From Aeromicrobium sp. Leaf245 (GTDB lineage: Bacteria > Actinomycetota > Actinomycetes > Propionibacteriales > Nocardioidaceae), in assembly GCF_942548115.1 (NCBI RefSeq), contig NZ_OW824151.1, forward strand, positions 2,108,001 through 2,172,000: a stretch of 64,000 nucleotides of DNA, in the 5' to 3' direction. Positions 50,041 through 58,184 of the stretch are shown here, one piece after another. Both the position numbers and the translations under genes were made by a program. Below the pieces are notes generated by a model. The model was not told the origin of the DNA. It saw nothing but the letters and a program-made list of their open reading frames with translations, and searched no databases. How positions within the stretch are numbered: the stretch's first letter is position 1; every line of letters begins with the position of its first letter.

Positions 50041-50700
50041 GTGAGGATCACGAGACTCGGACACGCCGCCCTCCTGCTCGAGACGTCGGGGGCGAGGGTG
50101 CTCGTCGATCCGGGCGCGTTCAGCCTCGACGCCGCCTTCGAGCTGAGCGACCTGGACGCCGTGGTCGTCACCCACCAGCACCCGGACCACCTGCACCCGG
50201 CGCGCGCCGCCGAGGTCGTGGCCGCCAGCCCGGGGGCGGTCTTCCTGGCCGATCCCGAGACGGCCGAGCAGCAGGGCGGACCGTGGCGCGCGCACGCCGA
50301 CGGCGTGGTCACGCAGGTCGGCGACATCACCCTCACCGGCGTCGGTGCCCGGCACGCCACGATCCTGCCCTCGATCCCGGTGGTCGCGAACGTCGGCGTG
50401 CTCGTGGAGGGCCCGAGCAGCGACGGCGGGACGACCACGCTCTTCCACCCCGGCGACTCCTACGAGTCGACCCCGGCCGGTGTCGACCTGCTGGCGCTGC
50501 CCCTCAGCGCCCCCTGGGCGAGGATCAGCGACACGGTGGCCTTCCTGTCCGGCGTCGCGCCGCGCGGCTTCCTGCCCATCCACGACGCGACCATCGCCGA
50601 CGTCGCCTACGACCTGTACTGGAACCACGCCGTGAACCACGGCGGGGTCGACGCCGAGCAGGCGCACCGCCTCGCCCCCGGCGACACCCTCGACGCCTGA
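50041..50700 (+). CDS. Metallo-beta-lactamase-fold hydrolase
   Basis: 219-residue protein with the MBL metal motif VVVTHQHPDHLHPARAA (HxHxDH), GARHATILP, the aspartate in LFHPGDSYES and the final His in FLPIHDATIADVAYD. It resembles the UlaG/YtnP-like beta-lactamase-domain proteins. The substrate is undetermined. The GTG start is six bases after CATCAT, possibly leaderless. The DMT permease starts one base after its stop. Confidence 0.86.
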   Translation: MRITRLGHAALLLETSGARVLVDPGAFSLDAAFELSDLDAVVVTHQHPDHLHPARAAEVVAASPGAVFLADPETAEQQGGPWRAHADGVVTQVGDITLTGVGARHATILPSIPVVANVGVLVEGPSSDGGTTTLFHPGDSYESTPAGVDLLALPLSAPWARISDTVAFLSGVAPRGFLPIHDATIADVAYDLYWNHAVNHGGVDAEQAHRLAPGDTLDA

Positions 50701-50701
50701 G

Positions 50702-51655
50702 GTGGAACGCCCCCTCCTGCGGGCCATGACGGTCCCGCTGATGCTGCTGGTCGGTGCGCTCGTCACGCTGCAGTCGCGTGTCAACGGCTCGCTCGCCGGC
50801 CAGCTCGGTGACGGTCTGCGGGCCGGCGCCCTGGCCGCGGTCGTGAGCTTCGGCAGTGGTTTCCTCCTGCTCACGCTGGTGGTCCTGTCGCACCCGCGCC
50901 GACGGGCCGGGCTGCTGCGGGTGCGCGACGCCCTGCGGCTCCGCAGGCTGCGGCCGGTCGAGCTGCTCGGCGGCCTCGGCGGGGCCTTCTTCGTGGCGAG
51001 CCAAGGCATCGCCGTCGGCATCATCGGGGTGGCTCTGTTCATCGTGGCGTTCACGGCCGGTCAGTCGGTGGCGTCGCTCGTGGTCGACCACGTGGGGCTC
51101 GGACCGGGCGGCCGGCAGGCCGCGTCCCGACCGCGGGCGATCGCCGCCCTGTTCGCCGTCGCCGCGGTCACGGTCAAGGTGCTCGGCGACCTCGACGGCA
51201 CCGAGCTCGGGCTCTCCCTGCTGCTGGCGTCCCTGGCGCTGGTGGCCGGGTGCCTGCAGGCGGTGCAGCAGGCGCTGAACGGTCGGGTCTCGGCGATCGG
51301 CGGTCCTCTCGCGACGACGTGGAACAACTTCGTCGTCGGCACGGCCGCTCTCCTGGTGCTGCTCGTGGTGAGCCTGGCCCTCCCCGGCCGGATCGACGGC
51401 TTCCCCACGCAGTGGTGGTACTACGTCGGCGGCGTCCTCGGGGTCGGCTTCATCGCGATCTCCGCCGTGGCCGTGCAGATCCACGGTGTCCTCGTGCTGG
51501 GGCTGTGCTCGATCGCCGGCCAGGTCGTCGCGGCGGAGGTCGTCGAGGTGGTCGATCCCGACGTCGCGGTGTCCCCTCTGGGCCTGCTCGGCGGGGTCCT
51601 GGCCGTGCTCGGCGTGGTCGTGGCGCTCGTCGCACGTCGGCCCCCGCGGACGTGA
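50702..51655 (+). CDS. DMT-family transporter (DUF606/YdcZ-like)
   Basis: 317-residue ten-helix protein made of two five-helix DUF606-type repeats: VPLMLLVGALVTLQSRVNGS and LGDGLRAGALAAVVSFGSG in the first half; LQAVQQALNGRVSAIGGPLA and TTWNNFVVGTAALLVLLVVS in the second. The recurring NG(S/R)-containing helix pairs are typical. It forms an operon with the MBL protein. Function beyond small-molecule transport is unknown. Confidence 0.86.
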   Translation: MERPLLRAMTVPLMLLVGALVTLQSRVNGSLAGQLGDGLRAGALAAVVSFGSGFLLLTLVVLSHPRRRAGLLRVRDALRLRRLRPVELLGGLGGAFFVASQGIAVGIIGVALFIVAFTAGQSVASLVVDHVGLGPGGRQAASRPRAIAALFAVAAVTVKVLGDLDGTELGLSLLLASLALVAGCLQAVQQALNGRVSAIGGPLATTWNNFVVGTAALLVLLVVSLALPGRIDGFPTQWWYYVGGVLGVGFIAISAVAVQIHGVLVLGLCSIAGQVVAAEVVEVVDPDVAVSPLGLLGGVLAVLGVVVALVARRPPRT

Positions 51656-51672
51656 CCTGACCGTCGTTGTCT

Positions 51673-51690
51673 TATCTCACAACTGAGATA
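51673..51690 (+). promoter_or_regulatory. Operator-like dyad at the HTH-MurA promoter
   Basis: TATCTCA-CAAC-TGAGATA: 7-bp arms, 4-bp centre. It fills the spacer between TTGTCT (51667-51672) and TAGTGT (51689-51694), 16 bp apart, and overlaps the -10 box. The GTG at 51701 is six bases further, so the transcript is leaderless. The encoded protein has its own HTH domain, which is the obvious candidate to bind here. Confidence 0.6.
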
Positions 51691-51700
51691 GTGTGGTCAG

Positions 51701-53236
51701 GTGACTTCACGAGACGACTACCTCGCCCGCATCGGCACCCTCATCCGCGACGCGCGTCAGCACAGCGGTCTCACGCAGACCGAGCTGGCCACGCAGCTGC
51801 GCACCAGCCAGAGCGCGGTCAACCGGATCGAGAAGGGCCAGCAGAACCTGACCCTCGAGATGATCGCGCGCATCGGCACGGCGCTCGACTCCGAGATCGT
51901 CAGCGTCGGCACGTCCGGCCCGAGCCACCTGCGGGTCAAGGGCGGCACGCGGCTCTCGGGCTCGATCGACGTCAAGTCCAGCAAGAACGCCGGTGTGGCG
52001 CTGCTCTGCGCGTCCCTGCTCAACGAGGGAACGACGATCCTGCGCAAGGTCGCGCGGATCGAGGAGGTCAACCGGCTCCTGGAGGTGCTGTCCTCCATCG
52101 GCGTGCGCACCCGCTGGCTGGGTGACGACGGCGACCTCGAGCTGGTCGTCCCGGCCGAGCTGGACCTCGCCGCGATGGACGAGGCCGCGGCCCGGCGCAC
52201 CCGCAGCATCATCATGTTCCTCGGTCCGCTCATGCACCGCGTGGAGCAGTTCGAGCTGCCCTACGCCGGCGGCTGCGACCTCGGCACGCGCACCGTCGAG
52301 CCCCACATGACGGCACTGCGCCCGTTCGGGCTCAAGGTCGTGGCCACCGAGGGCAGCTACCACGTCGACGCCGCCCGCGGCGTCGGGCCGGATCGGCCGA
52401 TCGTGCTCACCGAGCGCGGCGACACCGTCACCGAGAACGCGCTGCTGGCCGCCGCCCGCTTCGACGGCGTGACCGTGATCCGCAACGCGAGCCCCAACTA
52501 CATGGTCCAGGACCTCTGCTTCTTCCTCGAGAAGCTCGGCGTGGGCATCGAGGGCATCGGCACGACGACCCTGCGGGTCACCGGCAAGCCGAAGATCAAC
52601 ACCGACGTCGACTACGCGCCGAGCGAGGACCCGATCGAGGCGATGAGCCTCATCGCCGCCGCGATCGTCACGCAGTCCAGCATCACCGTGCGCCGCGTCC
52701 CGATCGAGTTCATGGAGATCGAGCTCGCCCTCCTGGAGGAGATGGGACTGCACTACGACCGCAGCGAGGAGTACCCGGCCGAGAACGGCCAGACCAGGCT
52801 CGTCGACATCACCACGCACCCCTCGTCGTTGCGGGCACCGATCGACAAGGTGCACCCGATGCCGTTCCCGGGCCTCAACATCGACAACCTGCCGTTCTTC
52901 GCGGTCATCGCCGCCACGGCCGAGGGTCAGACCCTGCTGCACGACTGGGTCTACGAGAACCGGGCGATCTACCTGACCGAGCTCAACAAGCTGGGCGCGC
53001 GGGTCAAGCTGCTCGACCCGCACCGGGTCCTGGTCGACGGACCGACGCACTGGAGCGGGACCGAGATCGTGTGCCCGCCGGCGCTGCGCCCGGCCGTCGT
53101 CATCCTGCTGGCCATGCTCGCCGCCAAGGGCACCTCCGTGCTGCGCAGCGTGTACGTCATCAACCGTGGCTACGAGGACCTGGCCGAGCGGCTGAACGCC
53201 CTCGGTGCGCAGATCGAGACCTTCCGCGACATCTGA
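51701..53236 (+). CDS. UDP-N-acetylglucosamine 1-carboxyvinyltransferase paralogue with N-terminal HTH
   Basis: 511 residues. An XRE-type helix-turn-helix occupies residues about 8-62 (IGTLIRDARQHSGLTQTELA, TSQSAVNRIEKGQ). The remaining 440 residues form an EPT/MurA domain with K95-N96 (KSSKNAG), the catalytic-loop Cys192 in AGGCDLGTRTVEPH, and DKVHPMPFPGLNIDNLPFF. MurA makes enolpyruvyl-UDP-GlcNAc for peptidoglycan. Actinobacteria often have this fused form in addition to plain MurA. Whether it is an enzyme, a regulator or both is not proven. The dyad in its promoter suggests autoregulation. Confidence 0.9.
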   Translation: MTSRDDYLARIGTLIRDARQHSGLTQTELATQLRTSQSAVNRIEKGQQNLTLEMIARIGTALDSEIVSVGTSGPSHLRVKGGTRLSGSIDVKSSKNAGVALLCASLLNEGTTILRKVARIEEVNRLLEVLSSIGVRTRWLGDDGDLELVVPAELDLAAMDEAAARRTRSIIMFLGPLMHRVEQFELPYAGGCDLGTRTVEPHMTALRPFGLKVVATEGSYHVDAARGVGPDRPIVLTERGDTVTENALLAAARFDGVTVIRNASPNYMVQDLCFFLEKLGVGIEGIGTTTLRVTGKPKINTDVDYAPSEDPIEAMSLIAAAIVTQSSITVRRVPIEFMEIELALLEEMGLHYDRSEEYPAENGQTRLVDITTHPSSLRAPIDKVHPMPFPGLNIDNLPFFAVIAATAEGQTLLHDWVYENRAIYLTELNKLGARVKLLDPHRVLVDGPTHWSGTEIVCPPALRPAVVILLAMLAAKGTSVLRSVYVINRGYEDLAERLNALGAQIETFRDI

Positions 53237-53280
53237 CGACGAGGGCGTCCCGCGGACCCTGCGGGCGCTAGCGTGAGGTG

Positions 53281-54057
53281 GTGTCCAGCCACCCGTACCT
53301 CGACGCGCCCCTCCCCCTGGCCCTGGCCCACCGCGGTGGCGCCCTGCTGCCGGTGAACGGGGGCCTGGAGAACACGTTGGCAGCGTTCACGAACGCGGTG
53401 GCGCTCGGGTTCCGCTACCTCGAGACCGACGTGCACGCCTCGCGGGACGGCGTCGTCTACGCGTTCCACGACGAGCACCTGGGTCGCCTGACCGGGGTCG
53501 ACACGCCCCTGGCCGACCTGACGGCCGAGGAGGTCGACGCCGTGCGGGTGGTCGGCAAGGAACCGGTGCCGCGCCTGGCGACGTTGCTGGAGGCCTTCCC
53601 GCACGCGCGGTTCAACATCGACGTGAAGTCCGACGCCGCCGTCGTCCCGACGGTCGAGGTCATCCGTGCTGCCGGGGCGCAGGAGCGGGTCTGCCTCGCC
53701 TCGTTCTCCGGCCGTCGCCTGGCTCACCTCCGCCGGATCTGCCCCGAGGCCGCCCGCTCGGCCGGGCCGCTGGAGGTCGCGGCGCTGCGGCTGGGTCCCG
53801 TCGCGGCGATCCGCCGGTACGCCGCCCGGCGCGGTGTCCACTGCCTGCAGGTGCCGGTGCGCAGGGGCCCCGTGACGGTCGTGACGCCACGATTCGTCCG
53901 CCACGCGCACGCGACCGGCCTGCAGGTGCACGTGTGGACCGTCGATGACCCCGACGAGATGCGATGGTTGCTCGACATCGGCGTCGACGGCATCGTCACC
54001 GACCGTCCCGACGTCCTGCGCGACGTGCTGACCGAACGAGGAGCCTGGCCACGATGA
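53281..54057 (+). CDS. Glycerophosphodiester phosphodiesterase
   Basis: 258-residue GDPD-family TIM barrel: LALAHRGGALLPVNGGLENT (catalytic HRG...EN), YLETDVHASRDGVVYAFHDE with the second Glu/Asp and His, and FNIDVKSDAA. Hydrolyses glycerophosphodiesters to glycerol-3-phosphate and an alcohol. No signal peptide, so cytoplasmic. GTG 53281 sits six bases after TAGCGT; a GTG three bases earlier is possible. Its stop overlaps the next ATG (ATGA). Confidence 0.9.
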   Translation: MSSHPYLDAPLPLALAHRGGALLPVNGGLENTLAAFTNAVALGFRYLETDVHASRDGVVYAFHDEHLGRLTGVDTPLADLTAEEVDAVRVVGKEPVPRLATLLEAFPHARFNIDVKSDAAVVPTVEVIRAAGAQERVCLASFSGRRLAHLRRICPEAARSAGPLEVAALRLGPVAAIRRYAARRGVHCLQVPVRRGPVTVVTPRFVRHAHATGLQVHVWTVDDPDEMRWLLDIGVDGIVTDRPDVLRDVLTERGAWPR

Positions 54058-55394
54058 GCACCGGACGTACGAGTCACGCTGACGGCGGCGGGGCGGTCGC
54101 CCGCAGCACCAGCCGGGGCCAGGTCCTGGCCTGGTCCTTCTGGGACTGGGGCTCGGCCGCGTTCAACGCCGTGATCGTCACGTTCGTGTTCTCGGTCTAC
54201 CTCACCGACGGCGTCGGCAAGGACCTGCCCGGACCGGTCTCGGCCAGCACGTGGCTGGCGTGGTCGATCGCGGCCGGCTCCCTCGTGATCGCCGTCCTCG
54301 CCCCCGTCCTGGGCCAGCGGTCCGACGCGGGCGGGCGGCGCAAGCGCTCCCTGGCCCTGCTCACGGGCGCCGTCGTCGTCCTGATGGCCCTCATGTTCTT
54401 CGTGAAGGACGACTACCACTACCTGTGGCTCGGCCTGCTCCTGATCTCGCTGGGCATCGTGCTGTTCGAGCTGGCCCAGGTCCCCTACTTCGCCATGCTC
54501 CGCCAGGTGTCCACGCCCGAGACGGTCGGCCGGGTGTCCGGGCTCGGCTGGGGCTTCGGCTACCTGGGCGGCATCGTGCTGCTGATCATCGTGTTCGTCG
54601 GGCTGATCAGCGGCGACGGTGGCCTCCTCGGCGTGACCACCGACGACGGGCTCAACATCCGGCTCGTGGCGATCGTGTCCGCCGTCTGGTTCCTCGTGTT
54701 CGCGCTGCCCGTGCTGCTGTTCGTCCCCGAGCTCCCGGCCGAGGCGAGCCCGCTGCCCCGCACCGGCTTCGTCGACTCGTACCGCGTGCTGTTCGCCGAG
54801 GTGCGGACCATGTGGCGCGACGACCGCGAGACCCTCAAGTTCCTCATCGCCAGCGCCCTCTACCGCGACGGTCTGGCCGGGGTGTTCACCTTCGGTGCGG
54901 TCATCGCCGTGTCCGTGTACGGCTTCACCGACGAGACCGTGATCCCGTTCGGCATCGTGGCCAACGTGGCCGCGGCGGGCGGTGCGATCCTGGCCGGTCG
55001 TTTCGACGACCGTGGAGGGCCGCGTCGCGTGGTGGTGTTCTCGCTCGTGTCGATGATGGTCGTGGGCACGGTGCTGCTGTTCGTCGAGGGCAGCACGGGA
55101 TTCTGGATCTTCGGGCTGCTGCTGTGCCTGTTCGTCGGTCCGGCCCAGTCGGCGTCCCGCACCTACCTGGTGCGCCTCACGGCGGTCGGCAAGGAGGGCC
55201 AGAACTTCGGCCTCTACGCCATGACGGGGCGTGCCGCGTCGTTCCTCTCCCCCGCCCTCTTCGGGCTCTTCGCCTTCATCGGCGGTGACGACCGGTGGGG
55301 CATCGTCGGCATCCTCGTGGTCCTCGCCGCCGGGCTCGCGGCCCTCTTCCTGGTCGCTCCCCAGGTCCGCGACCGCGCACTCGAGGTGCGGTGA
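54054..55394 (+). CDS. MFS transporter, UMF1 family
   Basis: 446-residue permease with about 12 helices. It starts MSTGRTSHADGGGAVARSTS and then has WSFWDWGSAAFNAVIVTFVF, the typical UMF1/Atg22-like first helix (WDWxSxAFN), QRSDAGGRRKRSLAL in loop 2-3, and EVRTMWRDDRETLKFLIASA in the middle. The substrate may be an amino acid or a small product; unproven. Coupled to the GDPD gene by ATGA. Confidence 0.88.
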   Translation: MSTGRTSHADGGGAVARSTSRGQVLAWSFWDWGSAAFNAVIVTFVFSVYLTDGVGKDLPGPVSASTWLAWSIAAGSLVIAVLAPVLGQRSDAGGRRKRSLALLTGAVVVLMALMFFVKDDYHYLWLGLLLISLGIVLFELAQVPYFAMLRQVSTPETVGRVSGLGWGFGYLGGIVLLIIVFVGLISGDGGLLGVTTDDGLNIRLVAIVSAVWFLVFALPVLLFVPELPAEASPLPRTGFVDSYRVLFAEVRTMWRDDRETLKFLIASALYRDGLAGVFTFGAVIAVSVYGFTDETVIPFGIVANVAAAGGAILAGRFDDRGGPRRVVVFSLVSMMVVGTVLLFVEGSTGFWIFGLLLCLFVGPAQSASRTYLVRLTAVGKEGQNFGLYAMTGRAASFLSPALFGLFAFIGGDDRWGIVGILVVLAAGLAALFLVAPQVRDRALEVR

Positions 55395-55407
55395 CGACGT
55401 ACTCAGG

Positions 55408-55433
55408 GGAATCTCAAGGGGGTGCCCTACGTT
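55408..55433 (+). promoter_or_regulatory. SigR-type promoter of rbpA
   Basis: GGAAT at 55408-55412 and GTT at 55431-55433 are separated by exactly 18 bp, the SigR/SigH consensus (GGAAT-N18-GTT). In Streptomyces rbpA is a SigR target induced by disulfide stress. The GAGGAG ribosome site and ATG 55457 follow at suitable distance. Confidence 0.75.
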
Positions 55434-55456
55434 GGTACCGATGAGAGGAGTGACCC

Positions 55457-55831
55457 ATGGCTGAACGAGCACTGCGCGGGGCCCGGCTGGGTGCCCAGAG
55501 CTTCGAGGACGAGCGCGGGGTCGAGATGGCCCCTCGTCAGGAGATCGAGTACGTCTGCGACGACGGACACACCTTCACGGTGACCATGTCGGTCGAGGCC
55601 GAGGTCCCCTACGAGTGGGAGGACCCGAAGACCGGCCGCATCGGCAAGCAGGCCGACGTCGCGGAGCCGGCGAAGAAGGAGGAGAAGGCGGCGCGTACCC
55701 ACTGGGACATGCTGCTGGAGCGACGCTCGGAGTCCGAGCTCGAGGAGATCCTCACCGAGCGCCTGGAGCTGTTGCGCTCCGGCGAGATCGGCCCGCCGCA
55801 CCTGCACCGTCGCAAGCGCAAGACGGCCTGA
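55457..55831 (+). CDS. rbpA: RNA polymerase-binding protein RbpA
   Basis: Actinobacterial transcription factor that binds the sigma subunit and RNA polymerase and stabilises promoter opening. The 124 residues show MAERALRGARLGAQSFEDER, the core YVCDDGHTFTVTMSVEAEVP and the basic linker with the sigma-interacting C-terminal helix (HWDMLLERRSESELEEILTE, RLELLRSGEIGP). The N-terminal RGxRLGxxSxE motif is as in Mycobacterium. Length is normal. Preceded by a SigR-type promoter. Confidence 0.96.
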   Translation: MAERALRGARLGAQSFEDERGVEMAPRQEIEYVCDDGHTFTVTMSVEAEVPYEWEDPKTGRIGKQADVAEPAKKEEKAARTHWDMLLERRSESELEEILTERLELLRSGEIGPPHLHRRKRKTA

Positions 55832-55837
55832 CGGCCC

Positions 55838-55899
55838 GTCGGGCTTAGCCCGACCCGTCCGAGCCCGCCCCGAGACCCCGGTCCTGCACCGGGGTCTCG
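55838..55899 (+). terminator. Hairpins downstream of rbpA
   Basis: Two perfect inverted repeats: GTCGGGC-TTA-GCCCGAC (55838-55854) and a larger one with 12-bp arms, CGAGACCCCGGT-CCTGC-ACCGGGGTCTCG (55871-55899). Neither has a T-run, as is common in high-GC actinobacteria. The second lies inside the last codons of the convergent ppm gene and encodes part of its tail. Confidence 0.6.
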
Positions 55900-56675
55900 T
55901 GCTGTCCGGGTCCGGCGTCACCGGGGCGGGGCAGCGCGGCCCGGGCGAGCGGTCCCACCCGCAGCCGGCGGGGCACCCGGCGCGCGAGGCCCCAGAGGGT
56001 CACGCGCCACAGCGCCTCGCGCACGATCGCCGAGCTCATCTTGGACCGCCCGAGAGCGCGCTCGACGAAGGTGACCGGCACCTCCACGATCCGCAGTCCT
56101 GACGCGTGGACCCGGCGCGTCATGTCGATCTGGAAGCAGTACCCCTGCGAGGCGACGCCCGCGAAGGCGATCCGGCGCAGCGTGTCGGCCCGGAAGGCAC
56201 GGAAGCCGGCGGTGGTGTCGTGCACGGGCAGGCCGAGCGCGAGGCGGGCGTACATCGTGCCGCCCCGCGAGATCATCCGTCGGTGCCACGGCCAGTTGAC
56301 CACCGAGCCCCCCGGGACCCAGCGCGAGCCGATGACGAGGTCGGCCGACGCGACGGCGGCCAGGAGGTCGGGCAGCTCCTCGGGCAGGTGGGAGCCGTCG
56401 GCGTCCATCTCCACCAGGACGTCGTAGCCGCGGTCCAGGCCCCAGGCGAAGCCGGCCCGGTAGGCGGCTCCGAGCCCGTCCTTGCCCGTGCGGTGGAGCA
56501 CGTGGACGGCGGGGTCGCGCAGCGCTCGCTCGTCGGCGAGCCGGCCGGTGCCGTCGGGCGAGGCGTCGTCGACCACGAGGACGTCGGCGTCGGGGACGCA
56601 GCTGCGGAGCCGCTCGAGGGTGCCGGGCAGGCTCTCCGCCTCGTCGTAGGTCGGCATGATCACCAGGACGGTCAC
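55845..56675 (-). CDS. ppm1: Polyprenol monophosphomannose synthase
   Basis: 276-residue GT-2 glycosyltransferase: VLVIMPTYDEAESLPGTLER at the N-terminus, VVDDASPDGTGRLAD, the DxD-containing LVEMDADGSHLPEELPDLL, and DTTAGFRAFRADTLRR. It makes polyprenyl-phosphomannose, the donor for mannolipids and O-mannosylation. The GTG overlaps the lnt stop (GTGA). In M. tuberculosis the two activities are fused in one protein (Ppm1), so here they are separate but coupled. The tail GDAGPGQHETPVQDRG is partly encoded by the rbpA terminator hairpin. Confidence 0.92.
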   Translation of the reverse strand: MTVLVIMPTYDEAESLPGTLERLRSCVPDADVLVVDDASPDGTGRLADERALRDPAVHVLHRTGKDGLGAAYRAGFAWGLDRGYDVLVEMDADGSHLPEELPDLLAAVASADLVIGSRWVPGGSVVNWPWHRRMISRGGTMYARLALGLPVHDTTAGFRAFRADTLRRIAFAGVASQGYCFQIDMTRRVHASGLRIVEVPVTFVERALGRSKMSSAIVREALWRVTLWGLARRVPRRLRVGPLARAALPRPGDAGPGQHETPVQDRGLGAGSDGSG

Positions 56676-58171
56676 GACGACGTCCTCCGGACCGCGCGAC
56701 GGCGGTGCAGGATGCCGAGGACCCAGCCCAGCAGACCGATCGACACCAGCGCCACGGCGGGCCAGCGGCCCGCGGCGGTGGCCGGGGTCGTCCCGGTGGC
56801 CGTGCCGACGTCGGCGACCAGCGTGGCGGGCTCCTCGGTGGGCGCCTGCTGGACCACGCGCCCGTCGGCGTCGACGATGCCGCTGATGCCGTTCGTCGAC
56901 GGCACGACGACCCAGCGGCCGGTCTCGATCGCGCGGAGCCGCGAGATCTTGAACTGCTGCGCGGGCTGCGACGTGCCGGTGAAGCTGGCGTTGCTGGTCT
57001 GGACCACGAGCATCTCGGCCCCGCCGCGCACCGCGTCCTCGACGATGCCGTCGTAGGCGATGTCCCAGCAGATGGTGTCGCCGACGACGACGGACCCGGC
57101 CTGCAGGTCGCCCGCCCGGTCCCCCGGCAGCATGTCGCGCGGGATGTCGCGGTCGAAGCGCGGGACCAGCCCACCCAGCTCGCGACGGAACGGCACGTAC
57201 TCGCCGTACGGCACGAGCCTGCGCTTCACGTAGACCTCGCCGGGGCCGTCGCCGTTCCAGACCACACCGGCGTTGTAGGCGGTGTCGTTCGTGGGGCCGT
57301 CGAGGATGGCGCCCACGAGGATCGGCGCACCGATCCGTTGCACCAGGGACTCGATGCGGGCGGCAAGCGCCTCGTCGGCGAAGGGGTCGACGTCGAGCGC
57401 GTTCTCCGGCCAGATGACGAGGTCCGGTGCCTGGGTCCGCCCGGACTCCACGGCCGTCGCCAACCTGCTCGTCTCGGCGAGGTGCAGCTCGCCGATCTCG
57501 CCGCGGGGCCAGGTCAGGAAGGCGCCCGGCGTGTTGCCCTGGATCGCGGCGACGCGCCGCTCCGGACCCGGGTCCGCGAGCCCCGTGGGCAGGAACAGCC
57601 CGCCCAGGATGACGGCGACGACGACGGCGACGGCCGCGGTCCGACGCAGGACGCCGGAACCGGCCAGCACGACCAGCATCGCCGCGAGCACGAACAGCAG
57701 GGCGGACGTGCCGGGCATCCCGACGAGGCGCGCGTACGGGGCGAGCGGGGTGTCGATGGACGTGTGGGCCAGGCGTCCCCACGGGAACCCGGAGAACGGG
57801 AAGCCGCCGCGCACCTGCTCGCCCAGCACCCAGGCGGCGGCGCCCCACACGGGCCACCAGGGCAGCCGCAGCGCCGCGCGGAGCGGCAGGGCGATGACGG
57901 CCAGCAGCACGGTCTGGGCGACCACGAGCGCGACGTAGGCCCCGCTGCTGACCGCGTTCATCCACCAGATGAGCGGCGCCATGAAGGCGAGTCCGTAGAC
58001 CGCGCCCGTGGTCATGACCGCGACCACGCGAGCCTCCGCCTGGCGGCGCAGCACCCAGACGAGCAGGGCCACGCCGACGACCATCGTGTACGGCACGGAC
58101 CACGGGTCGAAGGCTGCCGCGCTGAGCAGTCCGGAGACGGCCGCCAGCACGGCGGCCAGGTACCACCTCAT
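56672..58171 (-). CDS. lnt: Apolipoprotein N-acyltransferase
   Basis: 499-residue membrane enzyme that adds the third acyl chain to lipoproteins. About six N-terminal membrane helices (for example RWYLAAVLAAVSGLLSAAAF, WWPVWGAAAWVLGEQVRGGF) are followed by the nitrilase-like domain with the catalytic triad E256 (VIWPENALDVD), K316 (VYVKRRLVPYGEYVPFRREL) and C368 (GDTICWDIAYD). A final membrane helix is at the C-terminus. It works with lgt/lsp, not in view, and is coupled to ppm. Start ATG 58171. Confidence 0.92.
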   Translation of the reverse strand: MRWYLAAVLAAVSGLLSAAAFDPWSVPYTMVVGVALLVWVLRRQAEARVVAVMTTGAVYGLAFMAPLIWWMNAVSSGAYVALVVAQTVLLAVIALPLRAALRLPWWPVWGAAAWVLGEQVRGGFPFSGFPWGRLAHTSIDTPLAPYARLVGMPGTSALLFVLAAMLVVLAGSGVLRRTAAVAVVVAVILGGLFLPTGLADPGPERRVAAIQGNTPGAFLTWPRGEIGELHLAETSRLATAVESGRTQAPDLVIWPENALDVDPFADEALAARIESLVQRIGAPILVGAILDGPTNDTAYNAGVVWNGDGPGEVYVKRRLVPYGEYVPFRRELGGLVPRFDRDIPRDMLPGDRAGDLQAGSVVVGDTICWDIAYDGIVEDAVRGGAEMLVVQTSNASFTGTSQPAQQFKISRLRAIETGRWVVVPSTNGISGIVDADGRVVQQAPTEEPATLVADVGTATGTTPATAAGRWPAVALVSIGLLGWVLGILHRRRAVRRTSS

Positions 58172-58184
58172 CGGGGTGACCGTC

